Shown: positions 33,487 to 43,213 of the stretch, piece by piece
Position numbering within the stretch: the first letter of the stretch is position 1
Layout of the letters: each line of letters begins with the position of its first letter
From: CAZSBB01 sp964605235
Lineage (GTDB): Bacteria > Planctomycetota > Phycisphaerae > Phycisphaerales > Phycisphaeraceae
Length of the DNA: 64,000 nt
Direction: 5' to 3'
NCBI GenBank assembly: GCA_964605235.1
Contig: CAZSBB010000019.1
Coordinates: 49,295 to 113,294 of the forward strand
The notes under the pieces: model-generated
What the model saw: the letters and a program-made list of their open reading frames with translations, nothing else
Databases searched by the model: none
Told to the model about the DNA's origin: nothing
Position numbers and translations under genes: made by a program

Positions 33487-35883
33487 ATGTCCAATGTCAG
33501 CATCATCGGTCACCCGCTCGTCGGTCTGTTCCTGAGCCTGCTCGCCCTGGCGCCGACGCGCGCCCAGACGCCCGCCCAACCCTTGACCCTCATCGACCAG
33601 GGCCAGGCGCTGGCGGTCATCATCACCCCCGCCGACGCCCCCAAAGCTCACGCGGCCGCGCTGGAACTGCAAACGCATCTCCAGCAGATGACCGATGTGC
33701 TGCTGCCGCTGGTCACCGAGGGTCAGTCCGTTGAAGCGGCGGCGGTGCAACTGCATGTGGGCGCCACCGCGGTCGTGCGCCAGCTGCTGCCCGACCGGCC
33801 CGCCGGCTATGACCCCACGCCCCGGCCTGAGGCATTCGAGGAAGAAGGCTTCGTCCTGCGAACCGTCGGCCGGCAGGTACTGATCGTCGGCAACGACGAC
33901 GGGCCCTACCGCGGCACCAACGACGCCGTCTGTCGCCTGCTGGAAAAGCTCGGCGTCCGCTGGTACTTCCCCGGCGAATGGGGCACGATCATCCCCCGTC
34001 AGACCACGGTCACCACACCGGCGCTGGACCTGCGGGTCAAGCCCGATTTCCCCGTACGCCATACCATGCTCAGCGGCTGGGTCCCCACCTCCCGGGAAGA
34101 GTACGCCCTGTATGACCTATGGGCCCAGCGCATCGGCATGACCGACGGCGATCCCTACCCGCTGGTGGGCGATGGCTTCCTCGCCACCCTGGTGCATCCC
34201 CAGGAATACTTCAGGCAGCATCCCGAATGGTTCGCCCTGAATGAGAAAGGCGTCCGTGAAGCGTACGAGCACAGCCCCAACGTGTACTACGACCGTTACA
34301 CGATGCTCTGCCTGTCCAATGAGGAGATGTTCGCCCAGGCGGTGCGGAATCTGAACCTGGCGTTCGCCGGCCAGAAGGACATGAACACCGTCAAGCCCCA
34401 CGGCGTGGGCATCAGCCCGCCCGATGGCACGCCCTACTGCTACTGCGACGCCTGCCGCGCCCACAGCGCCAACTTCAAGTATCCCCGCTACGTGCACCGC
34501 ACCACCGACAGCGAGGAATTCTTCGGCTTTGCCGCCAAACTGGCGCGGACGATCCCCGGCAAATGGGTCTCGACCATGGCGTACTCGCTGCGCGAGATCG
34601 TGCCTCAGGGCGTGGCGCTGCCGGGCAATGTGATGGTCAAGATCGCCCCCATCAGTTGCGATGTGAAGCATCCCAACGACTCGCCCCTGTGGCGCCGACG
34701 GGATTTCATGCGCAACCTGCGGGCGTGGCGGGCCATGACGCCGCACGTGACCATCTACGACTACAACCCGGGCATGCTCACGGGCATGTGGCTGCCGGAG
34801 CGGGACGTCGCCAACTCGGCGATCAACGTGCCGATGTACCGGGACCTGGGCATCAAGGGTTTCACCCGCGAAGGCCGCAAGGCGTTCATGCAGACCTGGA
34901 TCAGCTACTACATCTTCACCAAGCTGCTCTGGGACGCCGACGCGGATGTGGCGGCGCTGCAGCGCGACTTCTACGACACGTTCTTCGGCCCCGCCGCCGG
35001 CCCGCACGTGCAGGCGTGGTGGGACGCCCATGAACGCCTGCTGCTGGACGATCCGATGCAGGCCCACGAGGATTTCGTCATCAACCACATCTACACGCCG
35101 GCGTTCGCCCAAAGCCTGCAGCCGCATGTGGAAGCGGCGCGCCAGGCGCCGATGACCGACGCCCAGCGCCGCCGGCTGGACGCTTTCGTGCTGATTGACG
35201 CCCACTTCCAGGCTTACACCCGCATGAACGCCGCCGAGCAGGCGATGGACTACGCCGCCGCCGCCCGTCACGCCGGGGAAATGGTCGAGTTGAAGAACCG
35301 TCTGCACCAGTTGTACTCGTTCTTCATCGAAGTGCCCGCGGGCAAGCCCCGCATGTATTTCGCGGAGGGGCGCCAGCAGCTCTTCGAGCAACAGCACGCC
35401 CGCACCGCCGGCGCGGAGGGCGAACTGGTCGCCTCGCTGCCGCTGGAGATGGCGTTCGCCCGCGATCCCTACAACGAAGGCATCATCGCCGGCTGGCATC
35501 AGCCCGAGTTCGACAGCCGCGGCTGGGATACCCGCAACACCTTTTTCACCTGGGATCAGCAGGAAACGCCCCAGACTGAAGCCGGCCACGACTGGGACGG
35601 CATCGGCTGGTATCGCGCCACCTTCACCGTCGATCCGCGTTTCACCGGCCGCACCTTCCGCTTCTGGTGCGGCGGGACCATGAACGAAAGCTGGGTCTGG
35701 ATCAATGGCCAGTACGTGGGGCATCAGGAACACAAGCTGTGGTGGGCGCATCCGCATGAGTTTGAACTGGATGTGACCGCCGCCCTCAAACCCGGCGCGG
35801 AAAACACCATCGCCATTCGCGTGCTCAACGACGCCGAGATCGGCGGCCTGTTCCGCCGCGGCTTCATCTGGGCGCCCCGGTAA
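33487..35883 (+). CDS. Secreted DUF4838-type protein with C-terminal GH2-like sugar-binding domain
   Basis: 798 residues with a signal peptide ending near residue 26 (LSLLALAPTRAQ). The N-terminal part to about 180 resembles the alpha-glucuronidase GH67-type N-domain, ending GVRWYFPGEWG. DUF4838 follows, where a TIM-barrel-like region includes CYCDACRAHS. From about residue 700, GWYRATFTVDPRF and WVWINGQYVGHQEH are a galactose-binding beta-sandwich like that of GH2 enzymes. It probably acts on uronic-acid or other polysaccharide. Catalytic acids cannot be fixed by eye. Paralogue of the next gene, 32 nt downstream. Confidence 0.8.
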   Translation: MSNVSIIGHPLVGLFLSLLALAPTRAQTPAQPLTLIDQGQALAVIITPADAPKAHAAALELQTHLQQMTDVLLPLVTEGQSVEAAAVQLHVGATAVVRQLLPDRPAGYDPTPRPEAFEEEGFVLRTVGRQVLIVGNDDGPYRGTNDAVCRLLEKLGVRWYFPGEWGTIIPRQTTVTTPALDLRVKPDFPVRHTMLSGWVPTSREEYALYDLWAQRIGMTDGDPYPLVGDGFLATLVHPQEYFRQHPEWFALNEKGVREAYEHSPNVYYDRYTMLCLSNEEMFAQAVRNLNLAFAGQKDMNTVKPHGVGISPPDGTPYCYCDACRAHSANFKYPRYVHRTTDSEEFFGFAAKLARTIPGKWVSTMAYSLREIVPQGVALPGNVMVKIAPISCDVKHPNDSPLWRRRDFMRNLRAWRAMTPHVTIYDYNPGMLTGMWLPERDVANSAINVPMYRDLGIKGFTREGRKAFMQTWISYYIFTKLLWDADADVAALQRDFYDTFFGPAAGPHVQAWWDAHERLLLDDPMQAHEDFVINHIYTPAFAQSLQPHVEAARQAPMTDAQRRRLDAFVLIDAHFQAYTRMNAAEQAMDYAAAARHAGEMVELKNRLHQLYSFFIEVPAGKPRMYFAEGRQQLFEQQHARTAGAEGELVASLPLEMAFARDPYNEGIIAGWHQPEFDSRGWDTRNTFFTWDQQETPQTEAGHDWDGIGWYRATFTVDPRFTGRTFRFWCGGTMNESWVWINGQYVGHQEHKLWWAHPHEFELDVTAALKPGAENTIAIRVLNDAEIGGLFRRGFIWAPR

Positions 35884-35915
35884 CTCGACCCCCGCCCCAT
35901 GAAAAGGCCCTTCAA

Positions 35916-38402
35916 ATGAAAACCCACCCTCCCGCGCCGGCGCGGCGCTGGTTGTGGCTGCTGGCGCTGTGTCTCCCGGCGCTGCCGGCGCCGACCGCCG
36001 CCGCCGAGTCGACCAACTACCACGCCCTGATTCACTGCCCCCCCGACGCCGCCGCGCAATCGCTGGCGCAGGAACTGGCGAACCTGTTGCAGCGGATGAC
36101 CGGGCAGACCTTCACCCTCGACCAGCAGACGCAGGGGCCCGGCATTCATCTGCGCGTGCATCGGCCGGATGACGCGTTCCCCGAACTGCGTGACGCCGAC
36201 GCCGAAGCCTTCCTGCTGCGCAGCGCCGGCGCGGCGCAGTTGTTCATCGTCGGCCGCACCGTCCGGGGTCTGCAGCACGGCGTCTACGCCTACCTCGAAA
36301 AGCTGGGCGTCCGCTGGTATCTGCCCACCGAACACTGGACTCTCGTGCCCCCGCGCGCCGACCTCCGTCTGCAACTGGATGAACTGCACGCTCCGACCTT
36401 CGCCATGCGCGAATTCGCCGGCACCGGCGGCTTCGGCGGCAGCCTGCCCCTGGATCCCCAGCGCCAGCTCGAACAGCGCTGGGCCGCCTGGCAACGCCAT
36501 CTGCGCCTGGACGGGCGCGTCGCCGTTTCCGGGCACTACGGCGAAGCGTTCAATCTCAAGCACCGAAAAATCCTGGAAGCCAACCCCGACATGCGGGCGG
36601 AAATCGGGGGCCAGCGCCAGCCCTGGGACGAGATCGGCAAACCCTGCTACTCCAACCCGAAACTGATCGAACTGTATGTCAAGGATCGCGTCGAAGGCTA
36701 CGCACAATTGCAACAGTGGTATCCCGCATCGCCCCGGGCTTTTGCCGTCTCCGTCGAACCCGCCGACGGCGGTGGGCATTGCCAGTGCGCTTCGTGCGTC
36801 GCGCTGGGGGGCGTGTCCAATCGCGTCTTCACGCTGGTCAATCACGCCGCCCGCGCCGTCGCCCAGGCACACCCGGGCGGGCATGTCAGCCTCTTCGCGT
36901 ATAACGAGCACGCCCTGCCGCCGACCTTTCCGGTGGCGGACAACGTGCTGGTGGTGGTGACGCCGTACGCCTTCCAGCGCACCGGGCTGTCGCCCGACCG
37001 CCTGCTGGAGCAGTGGGCCAGCCGAGCGCGCACCATCGGCATCTATGACTACTGGTCGATCCCCGACTGGTCCGACGACCTGCCCGACTTCAACCTCGAT
37101 GTGGGCATGGCAAAGGTCCGCAAATGGCGCGAGCTGGGCGCGCTGGGGGCGCTGTTCGAGAGTTCCTACAGTTCCGGGGCGATCGGGCCGCTGATGTATC
37201 TGACCTCGCGCGTCTACTGGGACCCGCAGACCGATCCCTGGCGCGAATTGGACCAGTTCTGCACCGGCGCCTTCGGTGCCGCCGCTGCCCCCATGCGCCG
37301 CATGCTCGGCCGCTGGTTCGAGGATTTTCTGCTCAGCGATCAGGAACTGGCGCTGAGCCTGCAGGACCTGCTGGAAGCCGACCGCCTGGCGGACACCGAA
37401 GCGGTGCGGCTGCGCCTGGACGACTACAAACGCTATGTCCACTACATCCGCCTGTGGCACGAATACCTGCACAGCGCCCCCGAGCAGCGGCATCAATACA
37501 CCGATCGCCTGATCGAATACTGCTGGCGCATCTACGACAGCACCATGATCCATGCCTTTCGCATGACCCAACTGCTGGCGTATCGCCATGAACGCGCTGA
37601 CGAAGCGCACCGGCTCAAGTGGGATGTCCATCAAGGCACGGTGGACTGGACGAGCATCAAACCCGTCGAACGTGCGGAACTGGATCGACTGCTCGCCGAC
37701 GGCGCGACCCGCTATCAACCCGCGACCTACGAGCGCCGCCGCTACAGCGCCGACCTGGTGCCGCTGCAGACGCCCACCCCCGCCGCCGAGGGCTGGACCA
37801 GCACCCCGACCCTGGGCGGCGCGGCCAGCTTCCGCTTCCATGTCGCCGCCGCCAACCGGCCGCTGACCCTGCGCCTGGCGTGCGGGCTGATGGACAACCG
37901 CGCCCCCACCACAGCCGTCCGCATTCGCGGGCCGCAGGACCAGGTCGTACTCGATGTGCTGCAACCGACCGATGGCCAGACGCGGGACCTGACCTTCACG
38001 CCGCCTCAACCCGGCTCCTATCAGTTGCAGATCGACGACCAGAAGTCGCTCTTCCAACTGCATGTGCCCAACTCATTGCCCCTGGTCATCACCGCCGGTT
38101 TGATGTCGGGCGACCTCTCCGGGCCGCTGTACTTCTTCGTGCCGCAGGGACTCAAACGGGTGGCGCTCTATTGCCCGGGGGTGATTCCCGTGGAGATTCG
38201 TGACGGCGCCGGGCAACTGGTTCCCGGGCCGGCTCAGGGTTCGATCATCCTGGACGTGCCCCCGGGACAGGACGGGACGGTGTGGTCCATCACCCGCTTC
38301 AAGTCGTGGGAACACCTCAAGTTGCTTAATGTTCCCCAGGCTGTGGCGCTGACCCGCCAGACCATGCTGGTTCCCGCAGAGGTCCAGCCAAAACCGAATT
38401 GA
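35916..38402 (+). CDS. Secreted DUF4838-type protein, paralogue of the upstream gene
   Basis: 828 residues, signal peptide of about 30 residues (basic start, WLWLLALCLPAL, cleavage near TAAA). GH67-like N-domain with KLGVRWYLPTEHW, then DUF4838 (HCQCASCVALGGVS, a Cys-x-Cys-x2-Cys variant of the segment in the upstream protein). From about residue 620 a different C-terminal beta-rich region replaces the GH2-like domain. Probably a surface or periplasmic glycan-degrading enzyme complementary to its neighbour. Last gene of the LacI-led run; a strong hairpin follows 12 nt after the stop. Confidence 0.8.
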   Translation: MKTHPPAPARRWLWLLALCLPALPAPTAAAESTNYHALIHCPPDAAAQSLAQELANLLQRMTGQTFTLDQQTQGPGIHLRVHRPDDAFPELRDADAEAFLLRSAGAAQLFIVGRTVRGLQHGVYAYLEKLGVRWYLPTEHWTLVPPRADLRLQLDELHAPTFAMREFAGTGGFGGSLPLDPQRQLEQRWAAWQRHLRLDGRVAVSGHYGEAFNLKHRKILEANPDMRAEIGGQRQPWDEIGKPCYSNPKLIELYVKDRVEGYAQLQQWYPASPRAFAVSVEPADGGGHCQCASCVALGGVSNRVFTLVNHAARAVAQAHPGGHVSLFAYNEHALPPTFPVADNVLVVVTPYAFQRTGLSPDRLLEQWASRARTIGIYDYWSIPDWSDDLPDFNLDVGMAKVRKWRELGALGALFESSYSSGAIGPLMYLTSRVYWDPQTDPWRELDQFCTGAFGAAAAPMRRMLGRWFEDFLLSDQELALSLQDLLEADRLADTEAVRLRLDDYKRYVHYIRLWHEYLHSAPEQRHQYTDRLIEYCWRIYDSTMIHAFRMTQLLAYRHERADEAHRLKWDVHQGTVDWTSIKPVERAELDRLLADGATRYQPATYERRRYSADLVPLQTPTPAAEGWTSTPTLGGAASFRFHVAAANRPLTLRLACGLMDNRAPTTAVRIRGPQDQVVLDVLQPTDGQTRDLTFTPPQPGSYQLQIDDQKSLFQLHVPNSLPLVITAGLMSGDLSGPLYFFVPQGLKRVALYCPGVIPVEIRDGAGQLVPGPAQGSIILDVPPGQDGTVWSITRFKSWEHLKLLNVPQAVALTRQTMLVPAEVQPKPN

Positions 38403-38413
38403 TCCGAAAGAAT

Positions 38414-38463
38414 GGGGATAAGTACATTATTTTCACCCAATAATATTGTACTTATCCCCTTTC
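38414..38463 (+). terminator. Probable intrinsic terminator after the DUF4838 genes
   Basis: GGGGATAAGTACA and TGTACTTATCCCC form a perfect 13-bp stem. The loop contains TTATT and AATAA, which extend the pairing. Only a short T run follows, so it may act partly as an mRNA-stabilising end. Confidence 0.65.
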
Positions 38464-38481
38464 CCCGGCCCGCCCGCCCGG

Positions 38482-38510
38482 TTGCTTCCCGCCCCGGCTT
38501 CTGGTCTAAT
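38482..38510 (+). promoter_or_regulatory. Promoter of rpsD
   Basis: TTGCTT (38482-38487), a 17-nt spacer and TCTAAT (38505-38510). This gives a leader of about 110 nt before rpsD. The leader could host ribosomal-protein feedback, but I found no recognisable S4-binding pseudoknot. Confidence 0.45.
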
Positions 38511-38628
38511 GTTGGGCTCGCTCGCAGGTCCGCTGTGGACCTGAAGTTCCTGCAGCAGGGGAAAGCCCAAGCCCGGGCCGCACCCCCATGGAGCCTCCGC
38601 CGCAATCCATACCGGCGGGGATCAAGTC

Positions 38629-39228
38629 ATGGCCAACTACACCGGCCCGAAGGTCAAGCTGTCTCGGCGCGTGGGCGTGCCCATTGCCGACATCCCCAAG
38701 CACACCACCAAGCGCCAGCTCAACCCGCCGGGCATGCACGGCTTTCGCGGGCGCCGGCTGCGGGACTACGGCGTGCGTCTGAACGAGAAACAGAAGCTCC
38801 GCTACCACTACAACATTCTCGAAAAGCAGTTCCGCCGCACCCTCGACGAGGCCGGCCGGAGCAAGGGCAACAGCGGCGAAGTCATGCTGCAGTTGCTCGA
38901 ACGCCGGCTCGACAATGTCATTCGCCGGCTGGGCTGGGCGCGCACCATCTGGGCGGCGCGTCAGCTCGTGAGCCATGGCCATGTGCTGGTCAACGGCCGC
39001 AAGACCGACCGCGCCAGCTTCCGCGTCAGCGTGGGCGACGCCATCACCCTCAAGCCCGGCCTGCATAAGCTGGTGCGCGAGAACATGGAATCCCTCGCCG
39101 GCCATGAAGTGCCCGCCTGGTTGAGCTTCGACCCCTCGAGCCTCACCGCCAAAGTCGAAGCCGTCCCCACCTCCGACCAGGTGCCCTTCGACGTCAACAT
39201 GAACCTCATCATCGAACTCTACCGCTAA
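38629..39228 (+). CDS. rpsD: 30S ribosomal protein S4
   Basis: 199 residues. The N-terminus (MANYTGPKVKLSRRVG) lacks the four zinc-binding cysteines, so it is the zinc-free form. The RNA-binding S4 domain is clear at about residues 90-150 (RLDNVIRRLG, then SHGHVLVNGRK). It binds 16S rRNA early in small-subunit assembly. Here it stands alone with its own promoter and terminator rather than in the alpha operon with rpsM, rpsK and rpoA. Confidence 0.97.
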   Translation: MANYTGPKVKLSRRVGVPIADIPKHTTKRQLNPPGMHGFRGRRLRDYGVRLNEKQKLRYHYNILEKQFRRTLDEAGRSKGNSGEVMLQLLERRLDNVIRRLGWARTIWAARQLVSHGHVLVNGRKTDRASFRVSVGDAITLKPGLHKLVRENMESLAGHEVPAWLSFDPSSLTAKVEAVPTSDQVPFDVNMNLIIELYR

Positions 39229-39298
39229 CCCCCCCCGGCCCCCGGAAGTTTCCCAGGGGAAAGCCAACTGGGTTGGTCAGCAGCAAATCGATCCTTCA

Positions 39299-39325
39299 CG
39301 CCGAGGCAACCCCTCGGCGTTTTTT
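39299..39325 (+). terminator. Intrinsic terminator of rpsD
   Basis: CGCCGAGG pairs with CCTCGGCG around a short loop, followed by TTTTTT. Classical form. Confidence 0.85.
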
Positions 39326-39348
39326 ATTGGTGAGCCAGCATGTCGCGC

Positions 39349-39376
39349 GTGACGCGCTGCGTTTGGACCCTAGAAT
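39349..39376 (+). promoter_or_regulatory. Promoter of the nitroreductase gene, apparently leaderless
   Basis: GTGACG (39349-39354), a 16-nt spacer and TAGAAT (39371-39376), with exactly 6 nt to the ATG. Transcription should start on or beside the A of the ATG. No Shine-Dalgarno. Confidence 0.5.
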
Positions 39377-39382
39377 CTCCGC

Positions 39383-39991
39383 ATGAACCAACCCGCCCAT
39401 CCCAAACTCGCCGTCACGGATCATCCCATTCTGCCCCTGCTGACCCAGCGCTGGAGTCCCTATGCATACGACCCGCGCCCGGTTCCGCCGGCGGATTTGC
39501 GCGCTTGTCTCGAAGCGGCGCGCTGGGCGGCATCGAGCTACAACGAACAGCCCTGGGCGTTCATCGTCGCGCCGCGCACGAGCGAAGCGGGCTTCCAGAA
39601 AGCGCTGAGCTGTCTGGTGGAAGCGAACCAGGCGTGGGCGCAGCACGCCGGCGTCCTGCTGCTGACTTTCGCCAGCCGCACGTTTTCGCGCAACGGCAAA
39701 CCCAACCGCGTAGCGGAACATGACCTGGGGCAGGCGGTCAGTCACCTGAGCCTGCAGGCGACGGCACTGGGACTGCAGGCGCACCAGATGGGCGGCATCG
39801 AAATCGCCAAGACGCGCCAGCTTTACAGCGTGCCCGAAGGCTGGGATCCCGTCACGGCCGTGGCGCTGGGTTATCCCGCCGCATCCCCCGCCGGCGAGCT
39901 GGCGGCGCGCGATGCCGCGCCGCGCAGCCGCAAACCGCTGGGGGAGTTCGTCTTCGCCGAGCGTTTTGGACAGCGCAACGAAATGGTGTGA
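39383..39991 (+). CDS. Nitroreductase-family FMN oxidoreductase
   Basis: 202 residues. An N-terminal RWSPYAYDPRPV and AARWAASSYNEQPWAFIV give the FMN-phosphate and isoalloxazine contacts typical of the family (Arg, Ser-Ser/Tyr-Asn-x-Gln-Pro). HDLGQAVSHLSLQATALGL and VALGYP complete the pattern. Members reduce nitro-aromatics, quinones or flavins with NAD(P)H. The physiological substrate is unknown. It is a single gene, probably on a leaderless mRNA, between rpsD and the sugar cluster. Confidence 0.9.
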   Translation: MNQPAHPKLAVTDHPILPLLTQRWSPYAYDPRPVPPADLRACLEAARWAASSYNEQPWAFIVAPRTSEAGFQKALSCLVEANQAWAQHAGVLLLTFASRTFSRNGKPNRVAEHDLGQAVSHLSLQATALGLQAHQMGGIEIAKTRQLYSVPEGWDPVTAVALGYPAASPAGELAARDAAPRSRKPLGEFVFAERFGQRNEMV

Positions 39992-40081
39992 GCCGCCGTT
40001 TGTCCCGCCAACTGCTCCTGCCGGAGCGTCCGGTATCATGTGGCCAGTCCAGATTGGCCTGAACCGGGTAAGGATGCGGGC

Positions 40082-41146
<1,065 letters not shown>

Positions 41147-41172
41147 CGCCCGGCGGCGTCGGAAGGAAACTC

Positions 41173-42249
41173 ATGCGGATTCTCCTGACCGGGATCGCCG
41201 GCTTCGTGGGCCAGACGCTGCTGCAGACCTGGCGTCGCGCCGGCGCCCCGGTGGAAGTCATCGGGCTGGACAACTTCAGCCGCGCCGGCAGTGAAGCGGC
41301 GCGCGCCGAGCTGCGGCGCCAAGGCGTGGCGCTGCATCATGGCGATCTGCGGCTGGCGAGTGATGTGGACAGCCTGCCCGCGGTGGATTGGATCGTCGAT
41401 GCCGCCGCCCAGCCCAGTGTGCTGGCGGGGCTGGACGGGCGCGTCGGCAGCCGGCAGGTGGTGGAGCACAATCTGCTGGGCACGGTGAATCTGCTGGAAT
41501 ACGCCCGGCGCTGCGGCGCGGGGTTGATCCTGCTGAGCACCAGCCGGGTGTACAGCATCAATCCGCTGGCCGAGCTGCCGCTGCGGGAGCGCGACGACGC
41601 CTTCACCCTGGCGACGGGCATGCCCCTGCCGGCGGGGGTGTCGGCGGCGGGCATAGCCGAGGACTTTTCGACCACTCCGCCGCTGTCGCTGTACGGCGCC
41701 ACCAAAGCCGCGTCGGAAACGCTGGCGCTGGAGTACCACAGCGCGTTCGGGGTGCCGGTGTGGATCAACCGCTGCGGCGTGCTGGCGGGCGCGGGGCAGT
41801 TGGGCATGGCGGAGCAGGGCATTTTCAGCTATTGGCTGCACGCCTGGCGCGCCCGCTGGCCGTTGCGTTACATCGGCTTTGGGGGGCGCGGCCTGCAGGT
41901 GCGCGACGCGCTGCATCCGCGCGATCTGGCGCAGGTGTTGCTGACGCAGATGCAGGACACCGACCCCGCCAAGCCGCGCGTCTGTAATTTCGCCGGCGGG
42001 CTCAGTCAGAGCATGTCGCTGGCGCAGCTTTCGCGCTGGTGCGCCAACCGCTGGGGTCTGCGCGAAGTCCAGGCGGCGCCGGACAGTCGGCGTTTCGATC
42101 TGCCGTGGGTCGTGCTCGACAGCGCCCGCGCCCAGCGCGTGTGGCACTGGCGTCCGACCACTCCGTTGCCCGCCTTGCTGGAGGAGATCGCCGAGTTCGC
42201 CGAGCAGCATCCCCACTGGCTCGAGCAATGTGCCCCGGACCGCCGGTAA
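41173..42249 (+). CDS. Second NAD-dependent nucleotide-sugar epimerase/dehydratase
   Basis: 358 residues, extended SDR. GIAGFVGQTLL binds NAD, STSRVYS is the catalytic Ser/Thr strand, and the active pair is Y174/K178 (LYGATKAASE), complete here unlike its upstream neighbour. It probably works in series with that protein on a CDP- or UDP-sugar. ATG 41173 is preceded by GGAAGGA. Short gaps on both sides indicate one operon with the glycosyltransferase. Confidence 0.85.
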   Translation: MRILLTGIAGFVGQTLLQTWRRAGAPVEVIGLDNFSRAGSEAARAELRRQGVALHHGDLRLASDVDSLPAVDWIVDAAAQPSVLAGLDGRVGSRQVVEHNLLGTVNLLEYARRCGAGLILLSTSRVYSINPLAELPLRERDDAFTLATGMPLPAGVSAAGIAEDFSTTPPLSLYGATKAASETLALEYHSAFGVPVWINRCGVLAGAGQLGMAEQGIFSYWLHAWRARWPLRYIGFGGRGLQVRDALHPRDLAQVLLTQMQDTDPAKPRVCNFAGGLSQSMSLAQLSRWCANRWGLREVQAAPDSRRFDLPWVVLDSARAQRVWHWRPTTPLPALLEEIAEFAEQHPHWLEQCAPDRR

Positions 42250-42263
42250 ACTTTGAGCTGCGC

Positions 42264-43073
42264 ATGGACCCCACGCCCGACCAACCTGTTGCTCCTGAGG
42301 CTCCCGCGCCATCCAGCGCGGCCCCCGCGCCGCTGGGCAAGCTCAGCGTGGTCATTCCCGCGCGTGATGAGCAGGACTGCATCTGCTCGACCGTCGAGCA
42401 TCTGCATGTGGAGCTGCGCCTGCAGGGCGTCGAGCACGAAATCGTGGTGGTCGACGACGGCAGCACCGATGAAACCTACCCCCGGCTATGTGCGCTGGCG
42501 CAGCGGATTCCCCAACTGGTCCCCGTGCAGAACACCGGCCGCCATGGCTTTGGCCGGGCGCTCATCTATGGACTCGAGCGTTTCACCGGCGACGCGGTGG
42601 TCATCATGATGGCGGACGAATCCGACGACTGCCGCGATGTGGTGCGCTACTACCGCGAACTGCAGAAAGGGATCGATTGCGTCTTCGGCAGCCGCTTCGT
42701 CAAAGGCGGCGGCACCATCGACTATCCCTTCATCAAACTGGTGCTCAACCGGATGGCGAACTGGTTCATCCGCCAGCTCTTTCGCATTCGACTCAACGAC
42801 ACCACCAACGCGTTCAAAGCCTACCGCCGCACGGTCATCGAAGGCTGTCGCCCGCTGCTGGCGCCGCATTTCAATCTGACCGTCGAACTGCCGCTCAAAG
42901 CCATCGTGCGCGGCTACACCTGGAAGGTCATTCCCATCACCTGGCGCAATCGCCGCACCGGCATCGCCAAGCTCAAAATCCGCGAGATGGGCAGCCGATA
43001 CTTTTTCATCGTCATGTACTGCTGGCTGGAAAAACACTTCAGCCGGGGCGATTACCACCGCGGGGAACGGTGA
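42264..43073 (+). CDS. Family 2 glycosyltransferase (polyprenyl-phosphate sugar synthase-like)
   Basis: 269 residues. After a Pro/Ala-rich leader of about 25 residues, LSVVIPARDEQDCI and EIVVVDDGSTDET are the GT-A nucleotide-binding start. The acidic metal motif is MMADESDD, in place of the common DADxQ. NDTTNAFKAYRR and VIPITWRNRRTGIAKLK match dolichol-phosphate-mannose/glucose synthase-type enzymes. There are no C-terminal membrane helices. It probably moves the sugar made by the two epimerases onto a lipid carrier. Start ATG 42264, 14 nt after the upstream stop. Confidence 0.87.
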   Translation: MDPTPDQPVAPEAPAPSSAAPAPLGKLSVVIPARDEQDCICSTVEHLHVELRLQGVEHEIVVVDDGSTDETYPRLCALAQRIPQLVPVQNTGRHGFGRALIYGLERFTGDAVVIMMADESDDCRDVVRYYRELQKGIDCVFGSRFVKGGGTIDYPFIKLVLNRMANWFIRQLFRIRLNDTTNAFKAYRRTVIEGCRPLLAPHFNLTVELPLKAIVRGYTWKVIPITWRNRRTGIAKLKIREMGSRYFFIVMYCWLEKHFSRGDYHRGER

Positions 43074-43089
43074 GCACCCCCCTGCAAAT

Positions 43090-43200
43090 GCCACCACAGA
43101 GACACCGAGAACACCGAGCAAAAGCAGGAGCAGAGAACGATGCTGCTTTCACTGCAATTCTCTGTGAGTGACTCAGTGTTCTCTGTGGCTCAGTGGTAAT
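43090..43200. repeat. CACAGAG-type palindromic element, copy 2
   Basis: Starts CCACCACAGAGACACCGAGA, ends CTCTGTGGCTCAGTGGTA. About 110 bp, between the convergent glycosyltransferase and heparinase-like genes, where it could end both transcripts. Confidence 0.75.
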
Positions 43201-43213
43201 TCGGCGGCGTTGC

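Noticed and set aside
35724..38063. Long minus-strand open frames opposite the two DUF4838 genes (also 34117-35757)
   Set aside because: Third-position G/C bias removes stop codons on the other strand. The plus-strand products have signal peptides and family motifs.
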